Shown: in pieces, positions 1 through 5,694 of the stretch | Numbering within the stretch: the first letter of the stretch is position 1 | Layout of the letters: each line of letters begins with the position of its first letter | Assembly (NCBI GenBank): GCA_910577655.1 | Contig: CAJTOW010000148.1 | Coordinates: forward strand, 1 to 8,187 | Direction of reading: 5' to 3' | Source: an uncultured Lachnospiraceae bacterium | GTDB lineage: Bacteria; Bacillota; Clostridia; Lachnospirales; Lachnospiraceae | DNA length: 8,187 nt | Translations under genes and position numbers: made by a program | The notes under the pieces: generated by a model | Told to the model about the DNA's origin: nothing | Database searches by the model: none | Seen by the model: the letters and a program-made list of their open reading frames with translations, nothing else

Positions 1-57
1 AAGGATGCAGAAATAGCAGAATTGAAAAAACAGCTGGAAGCCGTTCGTCAAGGCTGA
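1..57 (+). CDS. C-terminal tail of an unidentified protein (partial, enters from the left edge)
   Basis: The frame is open from base 1 to a TGA at 55-57 and reads KDAEIAELKKQLEAVRQG. The piece is charged and heptad-like, consistent with the end of a coiled coil. It is too short to assign to a family. The bases after the stop continue in shifted frames with protein-like composition (see 58-315). The TGA may therefore be a genuine end, or this may be the first intact piece of a decayed longer gene. The start lies outside the window. Confidence 0.35.
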   Translation, partial: KDAEIAELKKQLEAVRQG

Positions 58-315
58 ACAGAAAGAAAAGGACTCCCCTGATCAGCCAAAGAACTATTGC
101 ACGGAGAAGTTACTGTTTACGGGGTGGTTATTTCAAAGGGTACCCTCTGGAACAACTATCCCATGAACAGCAACAGCGAATCGTATGATCTCTGACTCTT
201 TAAAGCATTTTTCTATTGATTATTATGTAAATCTGCAGCGAATCAAAAAGGCGAATACCGTAGAAAACCCGGAATTGGAATACCAGTTAAGAATTGCAAA
301 AAGTAAATTTGTAAA
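58..315 (+). pseudogene. Decayed coding remnant with frameshifts, family not recognised
   Basis: Protein-like text appears in alternating frames. Frame 2 just after base 53 reads AEQKEKDSPDQPK and could continue the upstream coiled-coil tail. Frame 1 from about 82 to 195 includes EVTVYGVVISKGTLWNNYP and stops at a TGA at 193-195. Frame 2 from about 188 continues with DYYVNLQRIKK and ENPELEYQLRIAKSKF, then turns into low-quality sequence near 315. No RBS-start pair supports an intact gene here, and the ATG at 185 lacks a Shine-Dalgarno. I read this as one ancestral gene broken by about three indels. The original function is unknown. A single intact gene in another arrangement is possible but less likely. 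Confidence 0.3.
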
Positions 316-340
316 AGTAACCATGATCTATTGCTTTTAC
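298..340 (-). terminator. Possible weak terminator downstream of the 371-874 gene
   Basis: GTAAAAG at 311-317 pairs with CTTTTAC at 334-340. The stem extends by two more pairs across one mismatch and has a 10-nt loop. Read on the minus strand, the hairpin is followed by AAATTTACTTTTT (310 to 298). It lies about 30 nt past the stop of the minus-strand gene. The stem is AT-rich, so it would be weak. Confidence 0.35.
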
Positions 341-370
341 CATTTCGTTCAAACAATCGTGGCACAATTT

Positions 371-874
371 TCACTCTATTGTTTTGGCACTCTCAGCCAT
401 TTTTACAATTTCCATGTCATCTATTAAATTCGGGTTATATTCCAAAACGTAACTTATTTCAGGAGAATATGTCCAACAAAGATACGCCACATCATTTTTC
501 TTATACAGTGCCGCATCCCATTGCTGTATTCTCATTTTCTTACAGCTGTCCATCGATTCAACAAGGAACAAAACACCAAGTGCTTCTGTATGCAGTCCCA
601 CAATTTTGGCAGGATCACTTTCGTAAAATGTGTTTTTTAATATGTGGTAATAAATTTTATTTTCTTTATTTGTTTTGTCTTTGTATATGAGAGTAGCCGC
701 AAGTTTAGTCATAGACTGCTTTTTATACTCATCACTTAAAGCTTCTTCAATTCTGGAAATCATTTCGTCAGGATTTGAGGTGTTATGTATATTCTTATAT
801 ACAGATGCTTCAAATAGAAGCGTAAGGCAGATTACCAGCTCGAAAATCAATAGGACACCTTTTTTTCTTTGCAT
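371..874 (-). CDS. Small membrane-anchored extracytoplasmic protein, unknown function
   Basis: This 167-residue protein starts at an ATG preceded by GAGGAAAAGA at good spacing, so the start is well supported. Residues 1-5 are basic (MQRKK). Residues 6-25 form one hydrophobic segment, reading as an uncleaved signal anchor because there is no lipobox and no clear cleavage site. The remaining roughly 140 residues are hydrophilic, mixed alpha/beta in character, with motifs such as YLCWTYSPE and VLEYNP near the C-terminus. The topology predicts a small domain outside the membrane. I do not recognise the family. The gene is AT-richer than the operon to its right, has its own promoter, and is divergent from the XRE regulator at 1168, which may control it through the shared 293-nt intergenic region. 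It might be a sensor, immunity or envelope protein, but nothing in the sequence decides between these. Confidence 0.75.
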   Translation of the reverse strand: MQRKKGVLLIFELVICLTLLFEASVYKNIHNTSNPDEMISRIEEALSDEYKKQSMTKLAATLIYKDKTNKENKIYYHILKNTFYESDPAKIVGLHTEALGVLFLVESMDSCKKMRIQQWDAALYKKNDVAYLCWTYSPEISYVLEYNPNLIDDMEIVKMAESAKTIE

Positions 875-895
875 ATTCTTTTCCTCATTTGCAAC

Positions 896-933
896 AGTTC
901 AGACGGGCCATCTTCTTGCCGCTTGTCTGAACT
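896..933. repeat. Inverted repeat (hairpin) in the 5' leader of the 371-874 gene
   Basis: AGTTCAGAC at 896-904 is the exact reverse complement of GTCTGAACT at 925-933. On the plus strand the pairing continues for four more base pairs including two G-U wobbles, for 13 pairs closing on a 12-nt loop. It sits between the proposed promoter (943-972) and the RBS of the minus gene, so it would lie at the very 5' end of that transcript, where the two wobbles become mismatches. It could be a leader stem, a protein-binding site or a residue of a small mobile repeat. No U-run follows it, so it is not an obvious terminator. Confidence 0.5.
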
Positions 934-942
934 ATTACCCTC

Positions 943-972
943 ATTTTAGTGTTTGTTATTTATCTTGTTCAA
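943..972 (-). promoter_or_regulatory. Candidate sigma-A promoter for the 371-874 gene
   Basis: On the minus strand TTGAAC (972-967) and TAAAAT (948-943) are separated by 18 nt. These match four and five of six positions of the -35 and -10 consensus. The predicted start of transcription is near 936, giving a leader of about 60 nt that begins with the 896-933 hairpin. Confidence 0.4.
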
Positions 973-1075
973 ACGAATTAAATGATACCCTTTATTCCTA
1001 TTTTGGCGGCATATATCTCATGGTCTGATATGCGCCCAGAAGGACATGATCCAACATAGAACAATCATAGTTTCA

Positions 1076-1100
1076 TATATCGTTAAAATTATACGATATA
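1076..1100. promoter_or_regulatory. Inverted-repeat operator candidate for the XRE regulator
   Basis: TATATCGT (1076-1083) and ACGATATA (1093-1100) are perfect reverse complements separated by 9 nt. A third half-site ACGAT occurs at 1116-1120. The site lies just upstream of the regulator's promoter and 68 nt before its start codon. XRE/Cro-CI dimers typically bind such dyads and autoregulate, so this is the best candidate for self-control and possibly for control of the divergent gene. Confidence 0.5.
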
Positions 1101-1105
1101 AATGA

Positions 1106-1135
1106 TTAAACTGCAACGATTCTTCGAATTATAAT
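1106..1135 (+). promoter_or_regulatory. Candidate promoter of the XRE regulator
   Basis: A perfect TATAAT lies at 1130-1135. The best -35 at 18-nt spacing is the weak TTAAAC at 1106-1111. Transcription would begin near 1142, about 26 nt before the GTG start. A weak -35 beside the dyad suggests regulated output. Confidence 0.45.
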
Positions 1136-1167
1136 TTACGAGGAATACAAGCAAAGAGGTGGATATA

Positions 1168-1473
1168 GTGAAAGATATTCTTGCAACCATAACCGCATAT
1201 CGAAAAGAAAGAGGCTGGACAGAGTATCAGCTTGCGGAACGCTCTGGCCTGCCCCAGTCCACCATATCTTCTTGGTATCGCAAAAATATGATGCCGACAC
1301 TCCCTTCTCTTGAAAAAATTTGTACCGCTTTTGGAATTACATTGTCTCAGCTCTTTGCAGAAGGGGATGCTCTTGTTTCTTTGACTGAATCCCAGCAAAA
1401 ACTGCTCGAACGCTGGACCAGATTAAGTGAAGAACAGCAATCTGTCGTCTTTGCCTTGATTGATAAGATGTAA
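1168..1473 (+). CDS. XRE (Cro/CI-type) helix-turn-helix transcriptional regulator
   Basis: The 101-residue protein has an HTH_3-like DNA-binding domain at roughly residues 5-62. AYRKERGWTEYQLAERSGL covers helices 1-2 and QSTISSWYRK is the recognition helix. LPSLEKICTAFGITLSQLF then follows, as is typical of this family. A short charged helical tail (LLERWTRLSEEQQ) ends the protein, with no ligand-binding domain. I chose GTG at 1168 as the start because AGAGGTGG at 1155-1162 lies six bases before it. The earlier in-frame GTG at 1159 overlaps that Shine-Dalgarno and cannot use it. The protein is cytoplasmic and probably dimeric. The dyad at 1076-1100 is its likely operator. Regulators of this size are common in clostridial chromosomes and integrative elements; its target is not known. 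Confidence 0.9.
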   Translation: MKDILATITAYRKERGWTEYQLAERSGLPQSTISSWYRKNMMPTLPSLEKICTAFGITLSQLFAEGDALVSLTESQQKLLERWTRLSEEQQSVVFALIDKM

Positions 1474-1516
1474 AGAAAACCAGAGACAGGTTGAAAACCC
1501 AAAAGAAAATACTCAA

Positions 1517-1564
1517 AAGGGCAACCGTCCAGCTATTCTCCGCCGAACAGTTGCCCTTATTTCT
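1517..1564 (+). terminator. Rho-independent-type terminator after the XRE regulator
   Basis: AAGGGCAAC (1517-1525) pairs perfectly with GTTGCCCTT (1550-1558), with a 24-nt loop and a U-containing tail (ATTTCT). It begins 44 nt after the regulator's stop. Read on the minus strand, the stem is followed by a T-richer tail (TTTTGAGTATTTTC), so it may work in both directions and also stop transcription arriving from the right. Confidence 0.55.
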
Positions 1565-1569
1565 GTCAT

Positions 1570-1613
1570 TTATACATCCTGATACTCCGCCATTGGCGTT
1601 TTATCCGCATACC
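1570..1613 (-). pseudogene. Possible truncated 3' end of a gene cut by the 1614-1775 palindrome
   Basis: On the minus strand the bases just outside the palindrome read YADKTPMAEYQDV followed by TAA at 1572-1570. The composition looks like a real protein C-terminus. The frame runs straight into the end of the palindrome, so any gene would have been interrupted there. The stretch is too short to identify and could be chance. Confidence 0.22.
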
Positions 1614-1775
1614 AGAGCGTGTTTGAAAATTGCTTTCCGGTAGCTGTGCGTTCCACTTCGTGGGAGATTTGGCCCAAATGAACGCGGCGTAGTGGGCTAC
1701 GTTAAGTGAATTTGGGCCAAATATCCCATGAAGTGGGGCGTGCAGATGCCGGGAATGAATTTTCAAACACGCTCT
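1614..1775. repeat. 162-nt near-perfect palindrome: MITE-like repeat or structured RNA
   Basis: The two ends are perfect 18-bp inverted repeats: AGAGCGTGTTTGAAAATT at 1614-1631 and its complement at 1758-1775. Pairing continues inward with no insertion or deletion in either arm (every pair sums to coordinate 3389) down to CGTAG/CTACG at 1688-1692 and 1697-1701 around a TGGG loop. Of 79 paired positions, I count 62 Watson-Crick pairs, 9 G-U wobbles in plus-strand RNA and 8 mismatches. It contains no open reading frame of its own that looks coding. It lies between the convergent ends of the XRE gene and the long minus operon. It could be a small non-autonomous mobile repeat, a transcription-end or mRNA-stabilising hairpin, or a non-coding RNA. 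With the terminator at 1517-1558 it accounts for most of the 340-nt gene-free stretch 1474-1813; I see nothing in 1776-1813. Confidence 0.85.
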
Positions 1776-1813
1776 AGAACATACAAACCTGACTCTCAAA
1801 CAGAATCCGTCAC

Positions 1814-2059
1814 TTACTCTGAATCTTTCCCATCCATAGCAAATTCCAGAATCTTATCCATATCCTCCTGCTCCTCGATCTTCAGCTCCAGCTCCCGGAT
1901 ATAGCCGTGGGAGAATACGCCGGAAAGGGACAGAAGCTGTGCAAGCCTGGACTTTAAGTTGATCTTATCTCCCTCGGGAGATACCAGCTCCACACTGCCT
2001 TTGCAGGTATTGATGACCTCAAACAGACCTTCTATATTGGAAATATTTTCTAGTGTCAT
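1814..2059 (-). CDS. Small conserved-type protein (81 aa), unknown function, last gene of the liv operon
   Basis: I placed the start at the ATG at 2059-2057 (MTLENISNIEGLF) because GGAGG lies at ideal spacing immediately before it. Upstream in-frame ATGs, including the one giving MEDPMTLE, overlap or precede that RBS. The protein is acidic and soluble with no signal or membrane segment. LFEVINTCKGSVELVSPEGDKINLKSRL suggests a short beta hairpin followed by helices, and the C-terminal ELELKIEEQEDMDKILEFAM is amphipathic. From memory it resembles small clostridial proteins of unknown function that share a VELVSPEGD-like core. I am not certain of that, and no function should be assigned. It follows the AroE-like gene by 79 nt on the same strand and probably shares its transcript. 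Confidence 0.75.
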   Translation of the reverse strand: MTLENISNIEGLFEVINTCKGSVELVSPEGDKINLKSRLAQLLSLSGVFSHGYIRELELKIEEQEDMDKILEFAMDGKDSE

Positions 2060-2138
2060 AGGATCCTCCATTCCGCATAAAAACTGCACCCGGCAGCATT
2101 TCTGCATAGAAAAATATTCAACTGTGTTTCCGGTCTCT

Positions 2139-3044
2139 CTACTTTTTCAGCGGACTGGGAACATTCAGGTAATTGCACAGTTCCTCAATGCAGGCTTCCT
2201 TATCTGCCTCAGTGATCTTCTTGTTGAACAGATAGTCGAAGATCACGTCCATCTGGGACACCAGCATCATCATGCCCGGCACGGTATTAAGACCGTTCTT
2301 CTTCCCGACCTCAATGGTCTCTGACATGGGCGGGTTGATCACACAGTCAAATACTGTGGAGGACTTTGGCATCCGGTCAATGAAGCCCAGATACTCGTGG
2401 CGGTACGGGAAGCCCTTCATGCCCAGTGGAGTCAGGTTGGCAAACAGCTCACAGTCCTCGGCTGCCCGGTCAAGACCCGCAGGATCCAGACTGAGAACCT
2501 CCACATCCATGGCCGTATTCTCACGCAGCACTTTTGCGATCTGCTCCGGCTCCTCGGGGGTAATGTTGGCAATATAAAGCTTCTTCACATTCTGCCGGGA
2601 CAGCTCATAGGTCACTACCCCGCTGATGCCGCCGGCGCCGTATACCAGGGCGTTGATGCCGTCCAGCTTCGCGCCGCCATTGACCATAGCCTTGATGGCA
2701 CCCTTGCCGTCCATGCCGGTGCCGTGGCTTCCCTTCTCGTCAAAGCGGATGGCATTGACGGAACGGAACAGCCGGGAGGCCTCATCCACATCATCCAGAA
2801 GATCCACAAAATCCCCCTTGTGGGGCATGGTGGGACACAGATAATGAATCCCCATGAGATGGCAGGCATCAATGAACTGGGGCAGCTGCCCCTTCTTGAT
2901 CTCGCAGGGAAGCATGATGGCGTTCATGTCCAGACGCTCAAACAGCTTGTTGTAGCAGCGGGGGGCATTGGTCTTGCCGATGGGATCCCCCACATTCAGT
3001 ACCAGTTCTGTTTCCAGATTTAATTTCAGATTTTCCAGTTTCAT
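2139..3044 (-). CDS. Divergent shikimate/quinate dehydrogenase-family (AroE-like) oxidoreductase
   Basis: This 301-residue protein has the AroE two-domain layout and a strong RBS (GAGGAAAA, 7 nt before ATG). The N-terminal substrate domain carries GDPIGKTNAP (residues 19-28) where AroE has G-x-PI-x-H-S-x-SP. Both carboxylate-binding serines are changed, to T25 and A27. TMPHK (72-76) keeps the catalytic Lys (K76), N97 is retained, and GTGMDGKG (108-115) keeps the catalytic Asp (D112) but lacks the usual Asn-Thr before it. The Rossmann domain has GAGGISG (136-142). The NADP-specific NRTxxR motif reads NITPEE (160-165), so the two arginines are Ile and Glu, favouring NAD. The C-terminal GMMMLVSQ retains the conserved Gln (Q264). 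Length is near the family's usual 270-290. Catalysis is probably intact with an altered substrate. It lies downstream of an amino-acid/carboxylate importer rather than in an aro cluster. Confidence 0.85.
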   Translation of the reverse strand: MKLENLKLNLETELVLNVGDPIGKTNAPRCYNKLFERLDMNAIMLPCEIKKGQLPQFIDACHLMGIHYLCPTMPHKGDFVDLLDDVDEASRLFRSVNAIRFDEKGSHGTGMDGKGAIKAMVNGGAKLDGINALVYGAGGISGVVTYELSRQNVKKLYIANITPEEPEQIAKVLRENTAMDVEVLSLDPAGLDRAAEDCELFANLTPLGMKGFPYRHEYLGFIDRMPKSSTVFDCVINPPMSETIEVGKKNGLNTVPGMMMLVSQMDVIFDYLFNKKITEADKEACIEELCNYLNVPSPLKK

Positions 3045-3199
3045 GTCTATTTTCCTCGTTTCTTAAATCCTTCGCAGCTGCTCAGTATCTTCACAGCCGC
3101 GGGCTGAAATCCATATAAAACCGCCTGCCGCGTGCACCGGCAAAACCGTCTGGCAGCTCTGGCAGGTACACGCTCCAGAATAGATTTGAAAATTTCCGG
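3045..3199 (-). other. 155-nt gap between livF and the AroE-like gene with small hairpins and repeat-like words
   Basis: No gene fits here. CAGCC (3094-3098) pairs with GGCTG (3102-3106). TGCC/GGCA words at 3126-3166 can form larger GC-rich stems. Next to the livF stop, ACACGCTC (3168-3175) and TTTGAAAATT (3185-3194) followed by TTCCGGT repeat sequence words of the 1614-1775 palindrome, suggesting a degenerate relative of that repeat. No T-run follows any stem, so I do not call a terminator, and the downstream genes may be co-transcribed with liv. Confidence 0.35.
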
Positions 3200-3928
3200 T
3201 TACTCCTTCTTCCCGCCCAGATACACGCTGGTCAGCAAGTCGCTTTGCAGGAACTCAACACCTGTTCCGCTGGCTACGATGGAGCCGGTGTTCAGAAGGT
3301 AAGCCTTGTCGCTGATCTTTAAGGCCATCTTCGCGTTCTGCTCTACCAGCAGCACGGTGATGCCCATCTCATGAACCTTCTTGATGACGTTAAATATTTC
3401 CGCCACAACCAGGGGTGCCAGACCCATGGACGGCTCATCCAGCATCAGAAGCTGGGGATCCGACATGATGGCACGCCCCACAGCCAGCATCTGCTGCTCG
3501 CCGCCGGAGAGGGTTCCGCCCATCTGGGTTCTCCGCTCATACATTCTGGGGAATATCTCATATACCATGTCCAGAAGCTCTTTGTCCCTGGATTTCTCCC
3601 GCTTCCTGAAGAAGGTACCGATCTCCAGGTTCTTCTCAACCGTCAGGTCTACAAAGATCTTTCTTCCTTCCGGGACCAGGGAGATACCCATGGGCACGAT
3701 CTCATGGCTCTTTTTTCCTACAATATTCTGACCCTTAAACTCGATGCTCCCGCCTTCGATAGTCACCATACCCAGGATGGACTTCATCAGTGTGGATTTT
3801 CCGGCGCCGTTGGCACCCAGGAGGGATACGATCTCGCCCTTGTTGATCTCCATGCTGATGCCTTTCAAAGCCTTGATATTTCCATAGGAAGACACAAGAT
3901 CGGTGATTTTCAACATTGATTCTGCCAT
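3200..3928 (-). CDS. livF: Branched-chain/hydrophobic amino-acid-type ABC transporter ATP-binding protein LivF
   Basis: This is one of the two cytoplasmic ATPases that drive import through LivHM. With the start MAESMLKITDL at 3928 it has 242 residues, close to the LivF norm of about 235. Walker A is GANGAGKST (38-46), the signature LSGGEQQ (140-146), Walker B LLMLDEP (160-166), and the H-loop region ends VLLVEQN (192-198). The VEQN form distinguishes LivF from LivG, which has VEHD. The start is ambiguous. GGAAGGAG at 3947-3940 lies 2 nt before an ATG at 3937 (MINMAES) and 11 nt before the ATG at 3928; longer in-frame starts run inside livG and are shadows. The gene begins 1 nt after the livG stop (or overlaps it with the 3937 start), implying translational coupling. 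The string GKKSHEIV is shared with the LivG protein. Confidence 0.93.
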   Translation of the reverse strand: MAESMLKITDLVSSYGNIKALKGISMEINKGEIVSLLGANGAGKSTLMKSILGMVTIEGGSIEFKGQNIVGKKSHEIVPMGISLVPEGRKIFVDLTVEKNLEIGTFFRKREKSRDKELLDMVYEIFPRMYERRTQMGGTLSGGEQQMLAVGRAIMSDPQLLMLDEPSMGLAPLVVAEIFNVIKKVHEMGITVLLVEQNAKMALKISDKAYLLNTGSIVASGTGVEFLQSDLLTSVYLGGKKE

Positions 3929-3929
3929 A

Positions 3930-4697
3930 TTAATCATCGCTCCTTCCCAGATATGCCTCAATAACATCGTTATTGTGCTGGATTTCTTCCGCAGAGCCGT
4001 AGGCAATCCTGCGTCCGAAGTTGATAACGGTAATATTTTCCGAAATACCCATAACCAGCTCCATGTCATGCTCTACCAGCAGCACGGCCAGATGGTAGGT
4101 ATCCCGGATCTTGCGGATGGTCTCCACCAGCTCCTTCTTCTCCTGGGAGTTCATACCGGCAGCCGGCTCATCCAGAAGCAGAAGCTTAGGGGCAGTGGCC
4201 AGGGCGCGGCCGATTTCCAGAAGTCTCTGGTGTCCGTAGGGGATACTCCCGGCTTCGGAATCCTTCACACCCTCCAGCCCTAAGAACCGGAGGATCTCCA
4301 GGCTCTTCTGTCTGGTCTCCTCTTCCTCCCGGCGGCATTTTCCCGGCTGAAAGATCACATTGATCATGCCGGTCTTTGTCTTGCAGTGGAAGCCGGTCAT
4401 GACGTTCTCCAGCACTGTGGCTGATTTGAACAGACGGATATTCTGGAAAGTTCTGGCAATGCCCCGCTCTACGATCTCGTGGGACTTCTTGCCGCAGATA
4501 CTCTCTCCGTTAAAGACTACGTCACCGCTGGACACCTGATAGGCGCCGGTGATCATATTGAACACTGTGGTCTTTCCTGCACCGTTAGGTCCGATCAGGG
4601 CGCAGATCTGGTTCTCTTCCACCTTCAGGCAGACCCCGTCTACTGCGGTCAGGCCGCCGAATTTCTTTGTCACGTCCTTTAATTCAAGAATAGCCAT
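3930..4697 (-). CDS. livG: Branched-chain/hydrophobic amino-acid-type ABC transporter ATP-binding protein LivG
   Basis: This 255-residue ATPase pairs with LivF under the LivHM permease. Walker A is GPNGAGKTT (36-44), and the Q-loop lies in GIARTFQNIRLF (79-90), a hallmark of LivG. The signature is the degenerate PYGHQR (153-158, where many members have SYGxQR). Walker B is LLLLDEPAAGMN (172-183), and the H-loop is VEHD (208-211). The length fits the family. An AAGG-containing purine run (GGAAGGGGGTAAGG) precedes the ATG, and the start lies 5 nt past the livM stop. The residue 104-127 segment (HCKTKTGMINVIFQPGKCRREEEE) matches the usual LivG insertion between the Q-loop and the signature. All catalytic motifs are present, so it should be active. 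Confidence 0.95.
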   Translation of the reverse strand: MAILELKDVTKKFGGLTAVDGVCLKVEENQICALIGPNGAGKTTVFNMITGAYQVSSGDVVFNGESICGKKSHEIVERGIARTFQNIRLFKSATVLENVMTGFHCKTKTGMINVIFQPGKCRREEEETRQKSLEILRFLGLEGVKDSEAGSIPYGHQRLLEIGRALATAPKLLLLDEPAAGMNSQEKKELVETIRKIRDTYHLAVLLVEHDMELVMGISENITVINFGRRIAYGSAEEIQHNNDVIEAYLGRSDD

Positions 4698-4702
4698 CTG
4701 CC

Positions 4703-5683
4703 TTACCCCCTTCCTGCCGCGCCTGCGGCTTCCTTCTTTGCCTTCCGGTTCTCAATAAATTTCTCAATATAAGGATAGAGACCGCCCGGGAACCGCAGGA
4801 TCACTACCAGAAGGATGGCGCCATACACCACCAGACGCCAGTCGCCCAGGAAACGCAGAGCCTCCGGCAATACCTGCATGATAACACCGCCCAGGATCGG
4901 GCCCAGGACGGTACCGAAACCGCCGACAATGGCCGTCCAGAGAATAACGCTGGATACGTTGTTGGTAAATGTATCCGGGCTAACGTACTTGATCATCATG
5001 GCATACAGACAACCTGCCACGCCGCAGTAGACAGCGCTGAGTACAAAGGCACGGATCTTGTAAGTAGTCACATTGATGCCGGTAAGCTCCGCCGCTTCAT
5101 TGTCCTCGCGGATAGCGATCAGGGCGCGGCCGGTTCTTGTGTGGAGAATCACGTTCTGGTAAACGATTCCGGCGATGACAAATATCATGATCAGGAAATA
5201 ATACTTTTTCAGGGTATCAAAAGCAAAGCCGAAGAATACCGGGCTTTCAATCCCCAGGATACCTGCGGTACCATTGGTCACGGGGGTCCAGTTGATCATG
5301 ACGATGCGGACCACCTCGCCAAAACCCATGGTCAAAAGGGCCAGATAGGAGCCCTTCACCTTCAGGGCCGGAACCGCCAGCACCACACCGAACAGAGCGG
5401 TCAGCAATACGGAACCGATCATGCAGGGAATGAACTGCAGTCCGGCTCTGGTATTCAGAAGAGCCGCTGTGTAGGCGCCGATTCCGAAAAATGCCGCCTG
5501 TCCTAAGGAAAGCTGCCCCGTAAAGCCGGTCAGAACATTGATACTGGTGCCAAGGATGATATAGATACAGATCATGTTGATAATCTGCATAATGTACATG
5601 TTGGGAGTCAGAACCGGGATGATGATAATGATTGCCGCAAGGATCAGAATCATCAGAAGCTTCTTGTTTTTCGTGTTAGCCAT
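4703..5683 (-). CDS. livM: Branched-chain/hydrophobic amino-acid-type ABC transporter permease LivM
   Basis: This 326-residue integral membrane protein forms half of the transmembrane channel. GGAGGTGG stands 4 nt before the ATG and overlaps the livH stop codon, so livH and livM are tightly coupled (11-nt gap). The first hydrophobic stretch covers about residues 9-28, and roughly eight to ten membrane segments follow. Family signatures are NVLTGFTGQLSLGQAAFFGIGA at about 49-70, the conserved cytoplasmic coupling loop with RTGRALIAIREDNEAAELTGI near 183-203, and GTVLGPILGG near the C-terminal third. The C-terminus is a short basic, Ala-rich tail (ENRKAKKEAAGAAGRG). Nothing is missing relative to LivM. 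Confidence 0.94.
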   Translation of the reverse strand: MANTKNKKLLMILILAAIIIIIPVLTPNMYIMQIINMICIYIILGTSINVLTGFTGQLSLGQAAFFGIGAYTAALLNTRAGLQFIPCMIGSVLLTALFGVVLAVPALKVKGSYLALLTMGFGEVVRIVMINWTPVTNGTAGILGIESPVFFGFAFDTLKKYYFLIMIFVIAGIVYQNVILHTRTGRALIAIREDNEAAELTGINVTTYKIRAFVLSAVYCGVAGCLYAMMIKYVSPDTFTNNVSSVILWTAIVGGFGTVLGPILGGVIMQVLPEALRFLGDWRLVVYGAILLVVILRFPGGLYPYIEKFIENRKAKKEAAGAAGRG

Positions 5684-5694
5684 AGTTCCACCTC

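Noticed and set aside
1159..1167. Upstream GTG start for the XRE regulator
   Set aside because: This GTG lies inside the Shine-Dalgarno AGAGGTGG that serves the GTG at 1168.
1566..1799. 77-residue minus-strand reading frame through the palindrome
   Set aside because: It is a by-product of the inverted repeat, which is open in several frames; it lacks an RBS and protein-like composition.
2060..2107. N-terminal extension of the 81-residue protein (MQKCCRV... and MEDP...)
   Set aside because: The GGAGG directly before the ATG at 2059 overlaps the MEDP start, so initiation at 2059 is favoured; the MQK start lacks an RBS.
2060..2138. CTGC/GCAG stem followed by TTTTT as a terminator between the AroE-like and 81-residue genes
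   Set aside because: The stem is only four base pairs and lies beside the RBS region of the next gene, too weak to call.
2397..3023. Long plus-strand open frames inside the AroE-like and liv genes
   Set aside because: These are antisense shadows of high-GC coding regions; the minus-strand products match known families in full and the plus frames have no RBS.
3929..4069. Longer LivF start giving a 289-residue protein
   Set aside because: The extra residues overlap the end of livG in another frame and no RBS supports them; LivF proteins begin near the MAES/MLK start.
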